Below, piece by piece: positions 23,884-35,916 of a stretch of 64,000 nt of DNA. This DNA is from Parietaria judaica (lineage: Eukaryota > Streptophyta > Magnoliopsida > Rosales > Urticaceae). A program made the position numbers and the translations under genes. The notes under the pieces were generated by a model. It ran no database searches and was not told the DNA's origin. It worked only from the letters and a program-made list of their open reading frames with translations. Location: assembly GCA_954871525.1 (NCBI GenBank), contig OX940868.1, positions 27,399,056 to 27,463,055 on the forward strand, given 5' to 3'. The stretch's first letter is position 1; every line of letters begins with the position of its first letter.

Positions 23884-24716
23884 TACATATTTATGTGCTT
23901 ATTTTGCTATCTACTATTTTCTCTAATTTGAATTTGACGAAAAAGAAAAAATAGACGGAAAAATGTATCACCTATTATTTGTTAACTTTGGATACTTGTG
24001 CCTTATTTTTTCATTTTAGACTCTACTGATTTAGTTGGTCAAAGTTTAAGTATTTTCTTTGTGATTATTTATATATATATATTATAATTATATAATGTAT
24101 ACAAACAAGTTGAATTATCTAAATGTGTATAAGAAAATATCGTGATTAAATCCATTATTGGAAGAAGAAACCAAGTTGATATTAGTGTGTGGTTAGAAGA
24201 ATCCAATGATAATAATTTAGCCATGTTTTTGTTTTGTGTGACAGAGAGAGAGGAAAGCTTTCGTCCAATTCCTCTAGAGCGAGCACTTGCGCCACTTGGC
24301 AACTTTGATCGCAACTTGAGTTTGGACTTTGTCTCTCTGTTTTCTTCTCTCTCTCTCGAGGTCTCCAATGGGGTCCACTCTCAACACGCTTAAGCCAATC
24401 CCACTCTTCCATTTGATTGTCTTATTTCAAAACGCGTGATATCATATTATTGGACAAACACTATGAATCCTGAGTTTTTTTTTTAAATCTAAATCGGGTA
24501 TCGGAAAGAGAAATATCTAAACGGGTTTAGTGAATGGTTTTTTCAGAAAAAAAAAATAATAAGCCGACAACTAAAGTTACCAATAAAATTTTATGAGTAA
24601 ATATAAGTTATAATTATAATTTTATCACAAATAAAAATAATAATTACAATTTGATATAAAGTATAATTAATTAGAATGTTAGTACGTGAATAACACCGTT
24701 ATTTTTTGGGCTCTTA
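23884..24716. other. Intergenic with a MITE-like arm
   Basis: Positions about 23940-24060 resemble the right arm of the foldback repeat at 4282-4625. The rest shows no recognisable gene; overlapping open frames at 24069-24412 have no family features. Confidence 0.4.
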
Positions 24717-24935
24717 ATGGTAATAGCCAAATTGAAACATATGTTTAGCAAAATAGCCAAATTTTAGTTAATTTTGTAAACTAGCCAATTAACCATTTAC
24801 AAAATTTTGGTTAATTTTGTAAACTAGTCAAATTAGAAATTCACTTAAATGGTTAATTTACTAGTTTACAAAATGAACCAAAGATTGACTATTTTGCTAA
24901 ACCTATGTTTCAATTTGGCTATTTGGTGCAATTTC
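24717..24935. repeat. Foldback MITE, family A copy 2
   Basis: Left arm 'gtaatagccaaattgaaac', right arm 'gtttcaatttggctattt', about 219 bp. Inner words 'tttgtaaactag' and 'ctagtttacaaa' mirror each other. It is homologous to 6525-6739 and more symmetrical than that copy. Confidence 0.75.
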
Positions 24936-25363
24936 TCTTCTTTTTTTTTTCTCTTCTTTCATTTTTACGATTTTTTTTCTTTTGTTTCTTTCTTTTCTCT
25001 CTTTCTCCTTTTTTTTTTTTTTTGAAAAAATAGGATAAACCGTTACAGCAAAAAAATAAAAGGATGAATTAAAATTCTATAGATATCGAGAGCGAATAAG
25101 GGTATTTAAAACCATTATTGATCATATGGTCCTCTAAAGATATTATACATGAAGAATGGAGATACTTGTAACTTTGATCATTTCATTAATCTTCACATAA
25201 CTGTCAAATTAAGAACTACATTACACAGAAGGAAAGCAAGAACAGTCTCTTCTCTTGATCATCTATTTACAACATATGTACATCCCAAAACATACAACAG
25301 AATTTCCTAAGATCAAAAGGCTAATAATTAATGAAAACCAAGCAGAACAAAGAGTGATCTAAA
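24936..25363. other. Downstream flank of the B-box gene
   Basis: A pyrimidine-rich tract at about 24940-25025, then AT-rich DNA likely to include the 3' untranslated region of the minus-strand B-box gene. Confidence 0.4.
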
Positions 25364-25837
25364 TTACCTCCAAGAAAATGCAGAATCCGTAACGAAAGAG
25401 CACTCTTGCTCACTCCTTAAAGATCTCGAGACCGGTTGCCCGGGGTTTGACCACGGAACCACTTGATTCTCTTCGTCGTCTTCGGAACACTCCTCGTCGC
25501 CACTCTCGACTTCAGTGTCGCTGTCGTCGTCGTCTTTGCAGTGATCGTGTAGATCCTCGCACTCTTCCTCTTCATCTTGTTCCTCTTTGTCGCTGTGAGT
25601 CGCCTTGTGGCCACGAAGGCAGCTCTGGCAGAGGGTGACGGTGGGGCAGAGCTTGGGACCCGAGGCCGTCCAGCCGGTGAGAGAGTGGCACGCGCGGCAG
25701 AGGACGGTCCGTGCGTGCTTGGCGACGAGGAAGTTGGCGCCGTGGACGCGAGCGTCGCAGTCCCAGCAGAGCCTCGCTCGGTCGGACTCGCAGTACGTCT
25801 TCGCCTCCGAAGCGCACAGCTCGCAGCTCTTCGTCAT
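25364..25837 (-). CDS. B-box zinc-finger (CONSTANS-like/BBX) protein
   Basis: A 157-residue protein starting MTKSCELC. Residues 5-41 form a complete B-box with ligands C5, C8, C16, D19, C24, C27, H32 and H41. A second Cys-rich stretch (C47, C50, C64, C70, C73, H77) looks like a shortened second B-box. Residues about 81-130 are extremely acidic, and the tail is PWSNPGQPVSRSLRSEQECSFVTDSAFSWR-like. No CCT domain is present. BBX proteins are nuclear regulators acting through protein contacts in light and flowering pathways; the partner here is unknown. The ATG at 25837 is chosen because a TATA box at 25889-25898 lies over the upstream ATG. The last sense codons include a GT donor-like site (TTGGAG/GTAATT), so a further exon cannot be excluded. 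Confidence 0.85.
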   Translation of the reverse strand: MTKSCELCASEAKTYCESDRARLCWDCDARVHGANFLVAKHARTVLCRACHSLTGWTASGPKLCPTVTLCQSCLRGHKATHSDKEEQDEEEECEDLHDHCKDDDDSDTEVESGDEECSEDDEENQVVPWSNPGQPVSRSLRSEQECSFVTDSAFSWR

Positions 25838-25888
25838 GTCTCGGTACGTTAAACAAAGATTCAAGATCGTCAAGTGTGTGTGTTTTAG

Positions 25889-25898
25889 CATATATATA
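25889..25898 (-). promoter_or_regulatory. TATA box of the B-box gene
   Basis: CTATATATAT on the minus strand, about 55 bases upstream of the chosen ATG. Confidence 0.55.
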
Positions 25899-26005
25899 GC
25901 GAAGCCGAGGGCAAAAAAGTAAGAATAATAGGAAGGGAAAACGTGGTGTGATAATTGATGAATAATGCAAGTTGCTACTTAGAATTAATTAAATAGAGGA
26001 AAAAT

Positions 26006-26450
26006 AATAATAATAATAATAATAATAATATAATGGGTATAACTATAAGTGGCTATTTAAATTGGTTGTGGCTGCATAGGGTTTAAATTTAAAAAGTTAT
26101 GGTAAAAATACCTAAGTTTATTTTTTTAAATGATCAATATATTGACCTCATCCACTTTTTTTTCGTTGTTTGACTATTTCCGTCAATGATGACATCATCA
26201 ACACAAATCGCGATGCTATTGAAATATCTAGGTTTAATTTGATATTCGTGGGTTTTATTGTTTGAGTTTATTTGTTTTAATTTGTTGTTGATGTTATCAG
26301 GCAGAAATAATAATAATAAAAATTAACGGAAAAGTGGATGAATCGTATGCGCCAAAATAGGTAACTTACTTTTGTCACAATTTTTTTAAATTAACTATGT
26401 GTCACCCTATTTCCAATCAACTTATGTACTTTCGCCGCTATTAACCTAAA
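26006..26450. repeat. AAT microsatellite and foldback MITE-like repeat
   Basis: An AAT tract at 26006-26031 is followed by about 400 bp whose arms carry 'atggtaaaaatacctaag' on the left and 'tactttcgccgctattaacc' on the right, with inverse 'catccactttttt' and 'aaagtggatgaatc' inside. It is related in style to 60828-61206. Confidence 0.5.
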
Positions 26451-26999
26451 AGATAATGGGGAGTTAGGAAATAGGCCAATCAGTCGGCCTGCGTTATGTG
26501 TGGGCATTGGCAATGGGGGAAAGTGTTGGGGAATAAAGTAATGAAGTGACACCATTTGCTAAGCATTGACGTTGATGGACCACTTCAAGTTTGTTTATTG
26601 GGAAATCAGATATAATTCTTTTTCAATATTGAGTTACAAAACTGATACATATTGATCTGATTCATCCACACTGTAAACAAAATGAGTACATTGTTTTATA
26701 AACATATATACTTTTCTGTGATCTTGTGTTGTGTGTGTATTGTTTCCTGGCCTTTTAAGTATTCTTTTCCTTATTTTTGGGCTGTGTAGTAGTTCATGCA
26801 CCAACTCATCATTGACTTATTATTCTACTCATTATATGTTAGTTTTGTTCCTTTGTTGCTTATTTTATTTGAGGGATAGGCAAGAAGATTAGGCATCGCT
26901 CTCACAAGTAAAGGATCTTCTTCTTTGAGTCGGGTCGTTCTATTAAAGTTGGGACGTCCCACGTACCTCGTGTGTGCTTGAGTATGTCTTGATCTTCTT
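26451..26999. other. Intergenic upstream of the B-box gene
   Basis: No gene was seen. Positions 26892-26995 share words with 27265-27370 (see findings). Confidence 0.4.
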
Positions 27000-27187
27000 C
27001 ATTGGCGGAATCGGGATTTACATTCCGGAAGGCTAGATTTATTTTATTTTATTTTTGTCAAAAATTATATTTAAGGGGGTTATACTTAAATTTTAACAAA
27101 AATTAGGGGGACTTAGTTGATTTTTTTATTTTTTATAAATACACTAAAGAAATGAAACTAGAGTGTAAACCACCCCATCTGCCCCTG
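27000..27187. mobile_element. Small hAT-type MITE
   Basis: A 188-bp element. It starts CATTGGCGGAATCGGG and ends CCCCATCTGCCCCTG. Flanks are 'atcttctt' (26992-26999) and 'atctgctt' (27188-27195), seven of eight identical. Confidence 0.65.
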
Positions 27188-28480
27188 ATCTGCTTGATGT
27201 GCGGTTCTCTAAGTGTTAGGTACTATGCATAGGATGAACGCATTGCTACAAAGGTACAGAGCTCTGACATTGGAGATAAGGCATCTCTCCCCGCCCGATA
27301 ACGAGTGAGATTCTTTGTTTTTCGAGTCGGGTCGTTTGTTAAATATGGGACGTGCCGCTTGTGGCAGTGTACTGTAATGAACTTAGAGTGCGCTTCTTCT
27401 ATGTTTTAGAATTAACAGGTACAATGCCACAACTAACACCTTGCAATAGAGGTACAGAAGTTCGACATATATGATGGTCCTCCACTAATTCCCTTGTAAC
27501 GCTCAAATACGCTTGAGCTTAGTGTGCTTAGAGTCCTAGGGAACAACTCGAGAAAGGGCCTATGAAAAGTCCTTCTCAGGGAATAATTCATCCGGCCTTT
27601 GACCGCTTCTTTCATAGACATCTTTGAGACGAGTGCCTTCTAGTGGCCGCAAGTTGTGAACGGGCCTCCCGGCCGTCTTGTTTGTTGATGGCTTCCCAAT
27701 GCGCTTTTCGGGTGAGCCTTGGTACTAATCCGTATTACGAAAAAGCACGCTAGACAGAAAATAATTTGCTTTGTAGCAAGGTGAACATTAAATTGTGCGG
27801 TCCTCAATATTTCAACCCTAAAAACTGTTAATTATATATACTAATATGATTAGCACCCACAAAGAGTCAATAACAAAGCTTTTGTCAAGATCAATGCTTT
27901 CTATTTCTTTGCCACTTGTAACTCATTGCCCTTGTGATGTAACGAACACTAGGAATCCAAAGAAAATTGGCATTTTCCTTAATTAGACATGAAAATGTAA
28001 ATTCAAAGTAAAGAAAACGACAACCCACGGCTGTTTGTCTTTTGTGAATGGAAAAAAGAAGACACTTTGTGAGAGCACTTGGTTTTAGCGAGTATACAAT
28101 AGAGAGTTCCGTGATCATAAGAAGTAGCTAGTTTTTAGGCTTTGATGGATGCTACTGCCGAGTGGCAATAGAAGCGCCGTTGGAATGCATGGAACATCTA
28201 TGGCGTACGCGGTACGTGGCTTGTCTTGTCGCCCACTTGGGCGCTTCGTGAAGATAACTGAGTAACGAGTGGTGTATAAAGCGCCATGCCCGAGTGCACT
28301 CACTCGTCTCTGCGTCTATATATGTTGAAGAATGTGCGGTGTAAATATACACAGCTCGGAGAGATATTCAGGAAAGAACTACTTATTTCTTTTTTATTCT
28401 TCTACGTAGCTTACATGTGTGGTGAGATTCTACTCTAGGTGTTAACGAAAGTAAAAAAGAGGTGTAGGATACGTTCAATG
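27188..28480. other. Intergenic, unidentified
   Basis: GC content is higher than average at 27200-27730 and 28140-28340, but no open frame has recognisable content. Parts look like diverged repeat copies. Confidence 0.4.
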
Positions 28481-28760
28481 CAGTGGCGTAGTCAGACTTT
28501 CATTTCATGCAAAGCAGAAAACATATTTTAATCGATTTATTCAGATACGTAAACAAACAAAAAATCATAAACAAATATATTAAATCGACTATTAGACATA
28601 TTAATAGATAATATTACTTTTCGAAAGATAGTAGAATAGATTTATCAAATCAAGAAGGGAGAGGAAATGACAAGAGTCGAATGAAATCATGAATAATATT
28701 TTTTGTTTGAAGTGAGCGTATGCACGGGCACTCACCGGTGCACATGTAGTTATGTCACTG
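28481..28760. mobile_element. hAT-type MITE
   Basis: A 280-bp element starting CAGTGGCGTAGTCAGAC and ending GTAGTTATGTCACTG. Flanks 'gttcaatg' and 'attaaatg' match at six of eight positions. The right end is a close homologue of the left end of 8302-8722. Confidence 0.7.
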
Positions 28761-29694
28761 ATTAAATGAAATAATGATCTAAACCATCTACTTATCAGAA
28801 TTAGTTACAAATGCGAAAAATAATAGTACTATCAAAGAACATACAAGTAGTCATGATCATTCCTGAAGAACAATATCAAATTCGAAATTACATTTTGAAC
28901 TGTCGTGTAAAATATTTGTATCATTGCATGAAATGTTTACTTTGTGCCTCGAATAATGTTGGCATTGTGGCGCCACGTTATAGCCGTCGTGCAAAGTACC
29001 TTTCGAACCAAAGGTACAATGAGGGCTTCTCTATTTTGAGGTTTAAGTCTTTCAAATTTGTATTTCTAATTCAGGATGTAAGGTGCATTTATAGTCTCTG
29101 AGTGGCCTTGAAGCGTTACGAGCAAGCTAACCCGAGGAGGAGAGAGCCGTATGCCGGTAAGTCTACGGGTGGGGCTAGACGATCCTCAACCAAACAATGG
29201 TGAGGTGATTGTACCATCCCGAGACAAGTGATGTGTGCCTGACCAACAATATCCTCATTCCTAATATATTTTCGCTTGTTGGGGTGTGTGGCATACGTTT
29301 TCTTCGGTGCGCACAAAGGACGATTCTGGTCCAAGGGCCGAACCGGCTTGGGTGGAGGTAAGAAACCGAAGCATCCGGAAAACGGAGGGGAGTCCTCGGT
29401 CAATAGCCTCAGCTCGGAACTTCGAAAATGCATCCAAAAAACTCTTTTAAAGATGAAAAATTAAAAGGTACTCCTTGGGCTCACCAGATTATGGGCCGTG
29501 AATATCTCATCCAAATACTCCTTCCAAACGGCGTCGTTTATTATGCGAATCGTAATTGATGGTATCAGAATTCCCTTCAGAAACAAAAACGAAAATTCCC
29601 AAATCGATTTGGATTTCGCCCTAACGAATTTCTAGGGTTCCTGCTTTCGAATCTGGTTTGCCTGATCGGAGGGTTGGTGTTGCAATAGGAGAAG
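28761..29694. other. Upstream region of the CSU1-like gene
   Basis: No gene was recognised. The last about 80 bases, with 'tttctagggttcctgc', probably are the 5' untranslated leader of the RING-protein gene. Confidence 0.45.
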
Positions 29695-31266
29695 ATGCCT
29701 CAGAGGCACTCGAAGAACAACAACGACCTCGCGTACTTCACGTACGATGAGAAGAAGAAGCTTGGGTTCGGCACTCAGAGGGAGAGGCTCGGGAGGGACT
29801 CCATCAAGCCCTTCGACGCTTGCTGCCTCTGCCTCAAGCCCTTCATCGATCCCATGTCTTGCCAGAAGGGCCATGTCTACTGCAAGGAGTGCATTCTCGA
29901 GTGCTTGCTCTCTCAGAAGAAGGACATTCAGAGGTCACTTCTCGTCTCCTTCCCTATAGCCATACTTATATGCTAATTGTCTTCAATTTGGGCCAAATTT
30001 GAACGAAATCTAAGCTCCGTGTAGTTTACAAGGTGTCTGTTTTTAGCAAAAGAGCTGCGTTTATTCACTCAAGTATCGTTTCAGATATCAAGATCCTTGA
30101 TCGGAAAATATTCGGTGATCATGAGAACGACATTATTTTCCGTAAAAGATCGGCAAATTTTGGAATATTTGCAGCAAAAGTACTCACAAGTTACCTAAAT
30201 TTTGACCCCTGTTCTCATTCTCATCACTTTTTGGGTACTTACGATATGACACTTTTTATAGTTGTGTATTTGTGCCGCAACAAAAGAAAAAAGATTGGGA
30301 ATATCAGTAAAATAGATAACTTGTGCGTACTTTTGCCGTAAACAACCCGTAACTTTCGTATTCATATCACTGTTTCTGATTATAAACAAAAATCACATCC
30401 AGATTGATTCATTTGATCTATTTGTCTCTAAATATTAAAAAACATCCGACTTATTCATGGCTTTTTTTTCTGTATATGAATAGCTGTAGTAGAAATATGA
30501 AACTTAGTTAGGTACGTAGGTTTATTTAATTTGTGTAATCTAGCTTTTCATGATTGTCTCTATTATTCCAATACCGAAAGCTCTTTGACATTGCAGGAAG
30601 CTAGCTGCGCATAATGCACAACAGAAGCAAGAGAATGACGACGAGCAAGAAAAGTTAGCTCTGCAGAGAGCTCGAGAGCTGGACGCATTCGATCAGCAAA
30701 ACCACGGAGCAGTGCCATACAGCGACAGAAACCAAAACCGAGACAAGAACGGCTTTCATGGTGCAAACAGCGTGAAAGTCACCTCTTACGAAGAGGAAGC
30801 GCTCCGCACGATGAAAGCCTTCTGGCTTCCTTCCGCCACCCCGGCGGCTTCGGTCAAAGTTAACGCACCCACCACTTGTACTATATGCCCCGAAGGCAGC
30901 GAGAAGCTCAAGCTGAAGACCCTTTTCCCTGTCATTTTTACAGAGGACAAAAACGAGAAGAAATCGTCGGCACTTGATAAGTCCTATATATGTCCGAGCT
31001 GTAAAGTAACGCTGACAAACATGACGTCGCTTGTGGCAGTTAGCACATGCGGGCACGTCTTCTGTAAGAAGTGCGCTGAGAAGTTCATGGCAGTGGATAA
31101 GGTTTGTCTTGTCTGTAGCAAGGCGTGTAAGGAGAGGAATTTGGTGAGCTTGGCTAAAGGTGGGACGGGTTTCGCCGGCCATGGAGATAATCTCGAAGCC
31201 ACGGATTTCAAGCATTTGGGGAGCGGGTCGGGTCTCGGGTTAGTTCGACCACCGATGAAGACATGA
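29695..31266 (+). CDS. CSU1: CSU1/NOSIP-type RING protein, putative E3 ubiquitin ligase
   Basis: Two exons, 29695-29933 and 30597-31266, join in frame across a 663-bp GT-AG intron and encode 302 residues. The N-terminus MPQRHSKNNNDLAYFTYDEKKKLGFGTQRERLG is the NOSIP family signature, followed by a RING/U-box-like zinc region (DACCLCLKP to HVYCKECILECL, about 41-70). A coiled Gln/Glu/Lys-rich stretch spans about 85-115. The C-terminal RING runs about 211-257 (YICPSC, CGHVFCKKC, CLVCSKAC). The animal homologue is nitric oxide synthase-interacting protein; Arabidopsis CSU1 is known to ubiquitinate COP1 and SPA proteins in light signalling. Length and ends match the family, so the model appears complete. 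Nuclear localisation is inferred from the family. Confidence 0.94.
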
Positions 31267-31909
31267 AGGAGCAAATTTTGTTGTATGATCATAAAACAGT
31301 TGGTGTTAAAAATTCTATGAATCTAGTGTTGACCTGGATACTAATGATATAGTACATTGTTTTGTTGAATCCGGATAATTTCTAAAGATTATAAGCAAAG
31401 CAAATTATGTGGAATACGGGCTATTAGTTATTTTCTTAATTATATGTCATTAGGTTTTGTTTAGCCTTATAGCTGTCTAGGTAAGCCTCGTTTTTAGAGA
31501 CTAGCTCTCAAATAAGAGGTGCGTTTTAGTGTTTTCCGATTACTTCTTAAATAAGATTCGATAATTAGCGCGTTAGAATCGGTGTTTTTCGTACTTATTA
31601 TTGAACCTAAATTTAATAGGTAGCGAGATCATTACATTCTTATAAATCTTAAGAATGATGTTCTGGAGTCGTGAGACTAAAATTCTATTTTGAAATCACC
31701 CATTAAAATCATCAATAAATCTGCCATGTAATTATTTTTTAATTTGCTAAAATCCTAACAAAATATCAGCAACTACATATACTACTAATAATCTGGTCCT
31801 TCCAAAATTTAAACAAACAATAAAACCGAATACAGTATGATACTGGTTTTGCATATTACGTTTAGTTATCCGTTGTCTTTGTTTTTGCATATCGGTCTCC
31901 CTGACCAGT
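31267..31909. other. 3' flank of the CSU1-like gene
   Basis: AT-rich. No further gene or bounded element was seen. Confidence 0.5.
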
Positions 31910-32417
31910 CAGTGGCGGAACTAGGAATCAAGTTAAGGGGGGCTAAAAAAAATTATTTTAATTTGTGAAGTAAATATGAAGTAAAACAAATGTGATGTAT
32001 TGTAGAGCTGCACAAAAACGCCATGAGTTTAGTTCGCGACGCACCGCGACTTTTTCCCGTGGTTCGCGACGCATCGCGATTTTGCGGCAAAAGTCGCGAT
32101 TAGTCGCGACTAGCTTCAACCGTCACGATTTCCGTCCACCTCAGCCTCTCTCTCTCTCTCTCATCGCGAACCATCGCGAGCTCGCCGGTCACGATGCATC
32201 GCGACTTCTCTTCCCGCGATTTCCGGCGACCAAGCCGCGACGGGTCGCGACGTCGCCATGCACAGCTCTAATGTATTGTCATTGAGAAAGAAAGAGAAAT
32301 AGGAGGGCTGAGTTAAGTAAAAGAAGGTTAGGCTTGTATTTTAGTGGATGCTAATGGGATTCTCAAAAAAATTGGGGGGCTTTTGTCTCTGTAGTATTAC
32401 ACATAGTTCTGCCTATA
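31910..32417. mobile_element. Outer hAT-type element of a nested pair
   Basis: Begins CAGTGGCGGAACTAGG and ends TAGTTCTGCCTATA, an imperfect inverted repeat. A perfect 8-bp duplication TGACCAGT flanks it (31902-31909 and 32418-32425). Without the inner insertion it would be about 230 bp. No coding capacity. Confidence 0.82.
32003..32270. mobile_element. Inner GC-rich hAT-type element
   Basis: A 268-bp element with 8-bp perfect terminal inverted repeats TAGAGCTG...CAGCTCTA and a perfect 8-bp target duplication ATGTATTG (31995-32002 and 32271-32278). Its interior is unusually rich in TCGCGA/CGCGAC words. It sits inside the element at 31910-32417. Confidence 0.88.
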
Positions 32418-32425
32418 TGACCAGT

Positions 32426-34690
32426 GATATTTTAAAAAAGGAAACCAGAATATGGCTTGAAGTTGTTTCTAATGTTTTGGTCTGCAACCCAATCATACAA
32501 AATATAACTATAATAATATATTATCGCTCTATAATATATTATATTATTTATTATAAGATATTATTATAAAATTAACTCATTTAATTAAATTATTAAAATT
32601 ATTTGTACCATTGATATTAAAAAATAAACCTAAATTATTCTTATTAATAATACTATCTTAAGTACAATGATATAAATTGATGTAACAATTTTTTTACTAC
32701 TTTATATTACATTATTTAAGTATATAATTAGAGTAATTAAATTTGAATGTATTTTTGTATTAATGTAAATATTTTTTAGGCTTAATATTAATATATATTA
32801 CTTTTAAATCAAACATAGTTTTTTAGTAACATAAATAATGTTTGATTTAATAATATATTTACTTTTTGTTTCAATTCAACCACAAATTAACAAAAAAGTT
32901 AATCTAACATTGTTTCAAAAATAAAACTCACAAAATAATTTGCTAGACAACTAAATTGCAAAATTAGTTTCCCAAACTAGCTAACCAAACACTAGTTTTT
33001 TCGATGTATTTTTTATATATCATTTATTATGTTCAACTTTCAATAACTCAACGAACGAGGTATTTTTCATTTACCATCTCATGGCGAAGTTACAATGCAT
33101 TATTACATTATTAGATTTATGAAGTGTAAAAACAAGTGACGCTCTTGGCCAAGTTTATATATGTAAATAAGTTTGAATATGTAAACTATTGAATAGAACT
33201 GTAATAGAGTTACCATTAAGCCAATTTTTTGCGGGATTTCTTATTCTACTACATAAATGATCATATTTTTCATGAGGAAAAAATTAAAACAAAATATTAT
33301 ATGATAATATTAATGACCATAAAGAGCTTCATCCACGTGGGACGGTTGAGAAATGAGTCATGAGAACTTATCCAAACACACAAGCCAATCCACTCCCCAA
33401 GACGCCTTTCTTGTCAAAGTCAAACAAATAAATAAAAACTAACAAAGAGATGCTGACGGCAAAAATGCCATAAAAAATTTCTTTATAATCAAAGTATTTC
33501 AAATTTCATTTTGTTATGGAAAAAATTTCAAATAATTCTACCATAAAATTTCGAAACTTATGAGAGGGTTATCTTTTAGCTTTTTAGAATTTTTACTATG
33601 ATAAAATAAAACTTCGAGCTAATAGCATAATTTCTTTGATTTTTTAAATATTCATTATTTAAAATATGTCGTGTATAAAAAAATATTTCGTAATATTTTC
33701 ATCACAGATATTTATTACAAATATCTGAAGACAAAAAAACACAAGACAGAACAAAAGGAACATGCAAAATGTGGGACACAAGTTATTGTATGTGCATACA
33801 ACTCAACATGGGTTGGATTTGGCATGCTATCCTTTGCGTTCGTTGCCTATTTCATACTTTAATTTTATTTAAATCTCAAGGAGATAATGATGTTGAGTAT
33901 ATTTAGGCCTACCGTATCTTTATTATTAGTTATTAATATTATGATCCACCCACTAACTTAATGCTCAGCTAATTATTCCCTTATTACATTAATATAATCC
34001 AACCCAATATAATGATTTCTTTAAAACTTTATTGAATAGTAAGGGATGCTATTATTCGTACAGAACTATGGAGAAAAAAAAATATATCTGATATTTTGTT
34101 CAACTTTTTTTTCTTCTCCACATTTACTCTTAAATAAACATTCAAAACTTTATCTAGGTAAGAAAGTCACACTTGAAAAATTTATGATATAGTTCTTAAA
34201 TATATTTTAAGAAAAATATTATTGGTATTATCATCGATTTGGAGATATATTTATAAAATCGTAGGGGGACAATCGATATTAATTTTGAAAAAAGAATAAA
34301 GATAAAAAAAATAAATAAATAGATATAATATATAATCTCTAATAAACCCTAAATTTTCTCAGCTACCATAATTGGGTTGAGGTTGAGCTATTCTTAGAGG
34401 AGTCTGCCACGGATATATATATCTGTAACCTGTTGTTGGCTCGCCAAAGGCCAACTTACCGTTGACTCTTTTATGTGACGTGGCACCATCTGAGTCGTCC
34501 ATCGCGCATTATCAACAAAAGGCAACGGAGTGGGTCCCACACATTCTTCCATTATTACCCGCCATTGCCAACCCATCTCTCTCTCTTCTCGTATCGTCGC
34601 TTCGCTTTCTCCATTGATTTATTATATTATTTGCAGACGAGCAAGATTAGTGGAAGGAAGGAAGAAACCCTAGCTTAGGTGTTCGTGGCC
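32426..34690. other. Long AT-rich intergenic region
   Basis: Very AT-rich (for example 32510-32900) with no recognised gene. Only the last 300 bp before 34691 look like a promoter and leader. Confidence 0.5.
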
Positions 34691-35916
34691 ATGGGGGATT
34701 TGCCGAAGCTCGAGAACGTGGCGGCGGAGCAAGGGGAGGAGAAGGATAGGTTCGTCGAGGGAATGCCGGTTCTGGATTTCGACCTGCTCTGCTCCACGGT
34801 GGCGCTGCAGACGCAGGGGAAGTGGACGAAGCTCGAGACGTACGACGAAGACGAAGAAGAAGAGCGAGGAGGCCGCGAGAACGGCGAATTCGGTGGCGTG
34901 CTGAGGATGTGGGAAGGCGAGCTTCTGGATTGCTTCGAAGACCGTCGAATCGCCATTGAATCTTCTTGGTTAGACTCGTATTCTCGTCTTTGTTTGCCCT
35001 AAACTTGAGAAACCAGCAAAATCAGGAGCTTAATCGCATTCAAATTCGGACAATTTTTTATTATTTTTTTTAGATTTATTTGTGAAGCTTGATTGGATTT
35101 CGATGAGTATTTTATTCTTTCGGAACTTTGAATTAACGAACTAACATTTTTATCCATGTATTTTGCAGTTGTCCATGCTACAGATTCGGGAAAAACATGA
35201 GACGAGCTGGTTTCAGTTCATGCTTTTTGCAGGTGAGAATCAAACTCTTTCGAATTTGATGCATATATCTTATGCTATCGCACGAATCGAACCATTCTGT
35301 GTGTTTGACTGTACAGGGAACTTTGCACTTTGTTCTTGTCATTAGTGCTCTTATCAGCGGCATTTCCTTCGTCATCACCAAGCAGCATTGCTTTTTGTAT
35401 CTCTCGATTGCGCTCACAATTTCCGTGGGACTGTACATGGGCTTCTTTCGAACACTGATGAAAAAGAAATTCAACATCAGGGTATGCTTTCGTTTTGTTT
35501 TTTGAGATTGAATCGACGTTTTGGGTGTTGTATACTTGAATTCCTCTGACGATTTCGGAGTTTTCTTTTCCAGGGTAGTGATAATTCCTTGGATGATTGC
35601 ATCTACCATCTAATCTGCCCGTGCTGCACGTTATCTCAGGTTATTTTCTCTCGAACCCTGTTACAATTACAGCTTAGTGGATATAGTTTTTACTCACGCG
35701 AAGAAAAAAATCGTACTTATGATCAAGCAGGAATCCAGAACTTTGGAGATGAACAATGTCCAGGATGGGATTTGGCACGGTCGAGGCGATACAATATGCA
35801 TAGGCGGCTTCGTTGAAGGGAGAAAACCGTTGTATGAACTACAGCCACCTCCTCTCGTTCCACCCATTACACCGGAGGCTTGCCATGTGCAGATAGCTGT
35901 AGATGTGAATGAATAA
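34691..35916 (+). CDS. PLAC8-family membrane protein
   Basis: Five exons join with GT-AG borders and preserved frame: 34691-34968, 35169-35232, 35317-35481, 35574-35639 and 35731-35916, for 252 residues. The N-terminal about 90 residues are acidic (DEDEEEERGG). The PLAC8 domain has the Cys-rich motif CCPCYRFGKNMRRAG at about 93-107, two hydrophobic segments (LHFVLVISALISGISFVI and CFLYLSIALTISVGLYMGF), then DDCIYHLICPCCTLSQESRTLEMNN-like sequence. Family members include cell number regulators and cadmium or calcium-related proteins, but this long acidic subtype has no function I can name. The ATG at 34691 is the first in frame after an upstream stop; only GTG precedes it. Confidence 0.92.

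Noticed and set aside
25577..25922. Plus-strand frames of 91 and 105 codons
   Set aside because: They are antisense to the B-box gene.
28110..28360. Possible non-coding RNA gene
   Set aside because: GC-richer with TATA-like DNA nearby, but no conserved box, promoter element or known RNA sequence could be recognised.
30655..31292. Minus-strand frames of 186 and 102 codons
   Set aside because: They are shadows of exon 2 of the CSU1-like gene.
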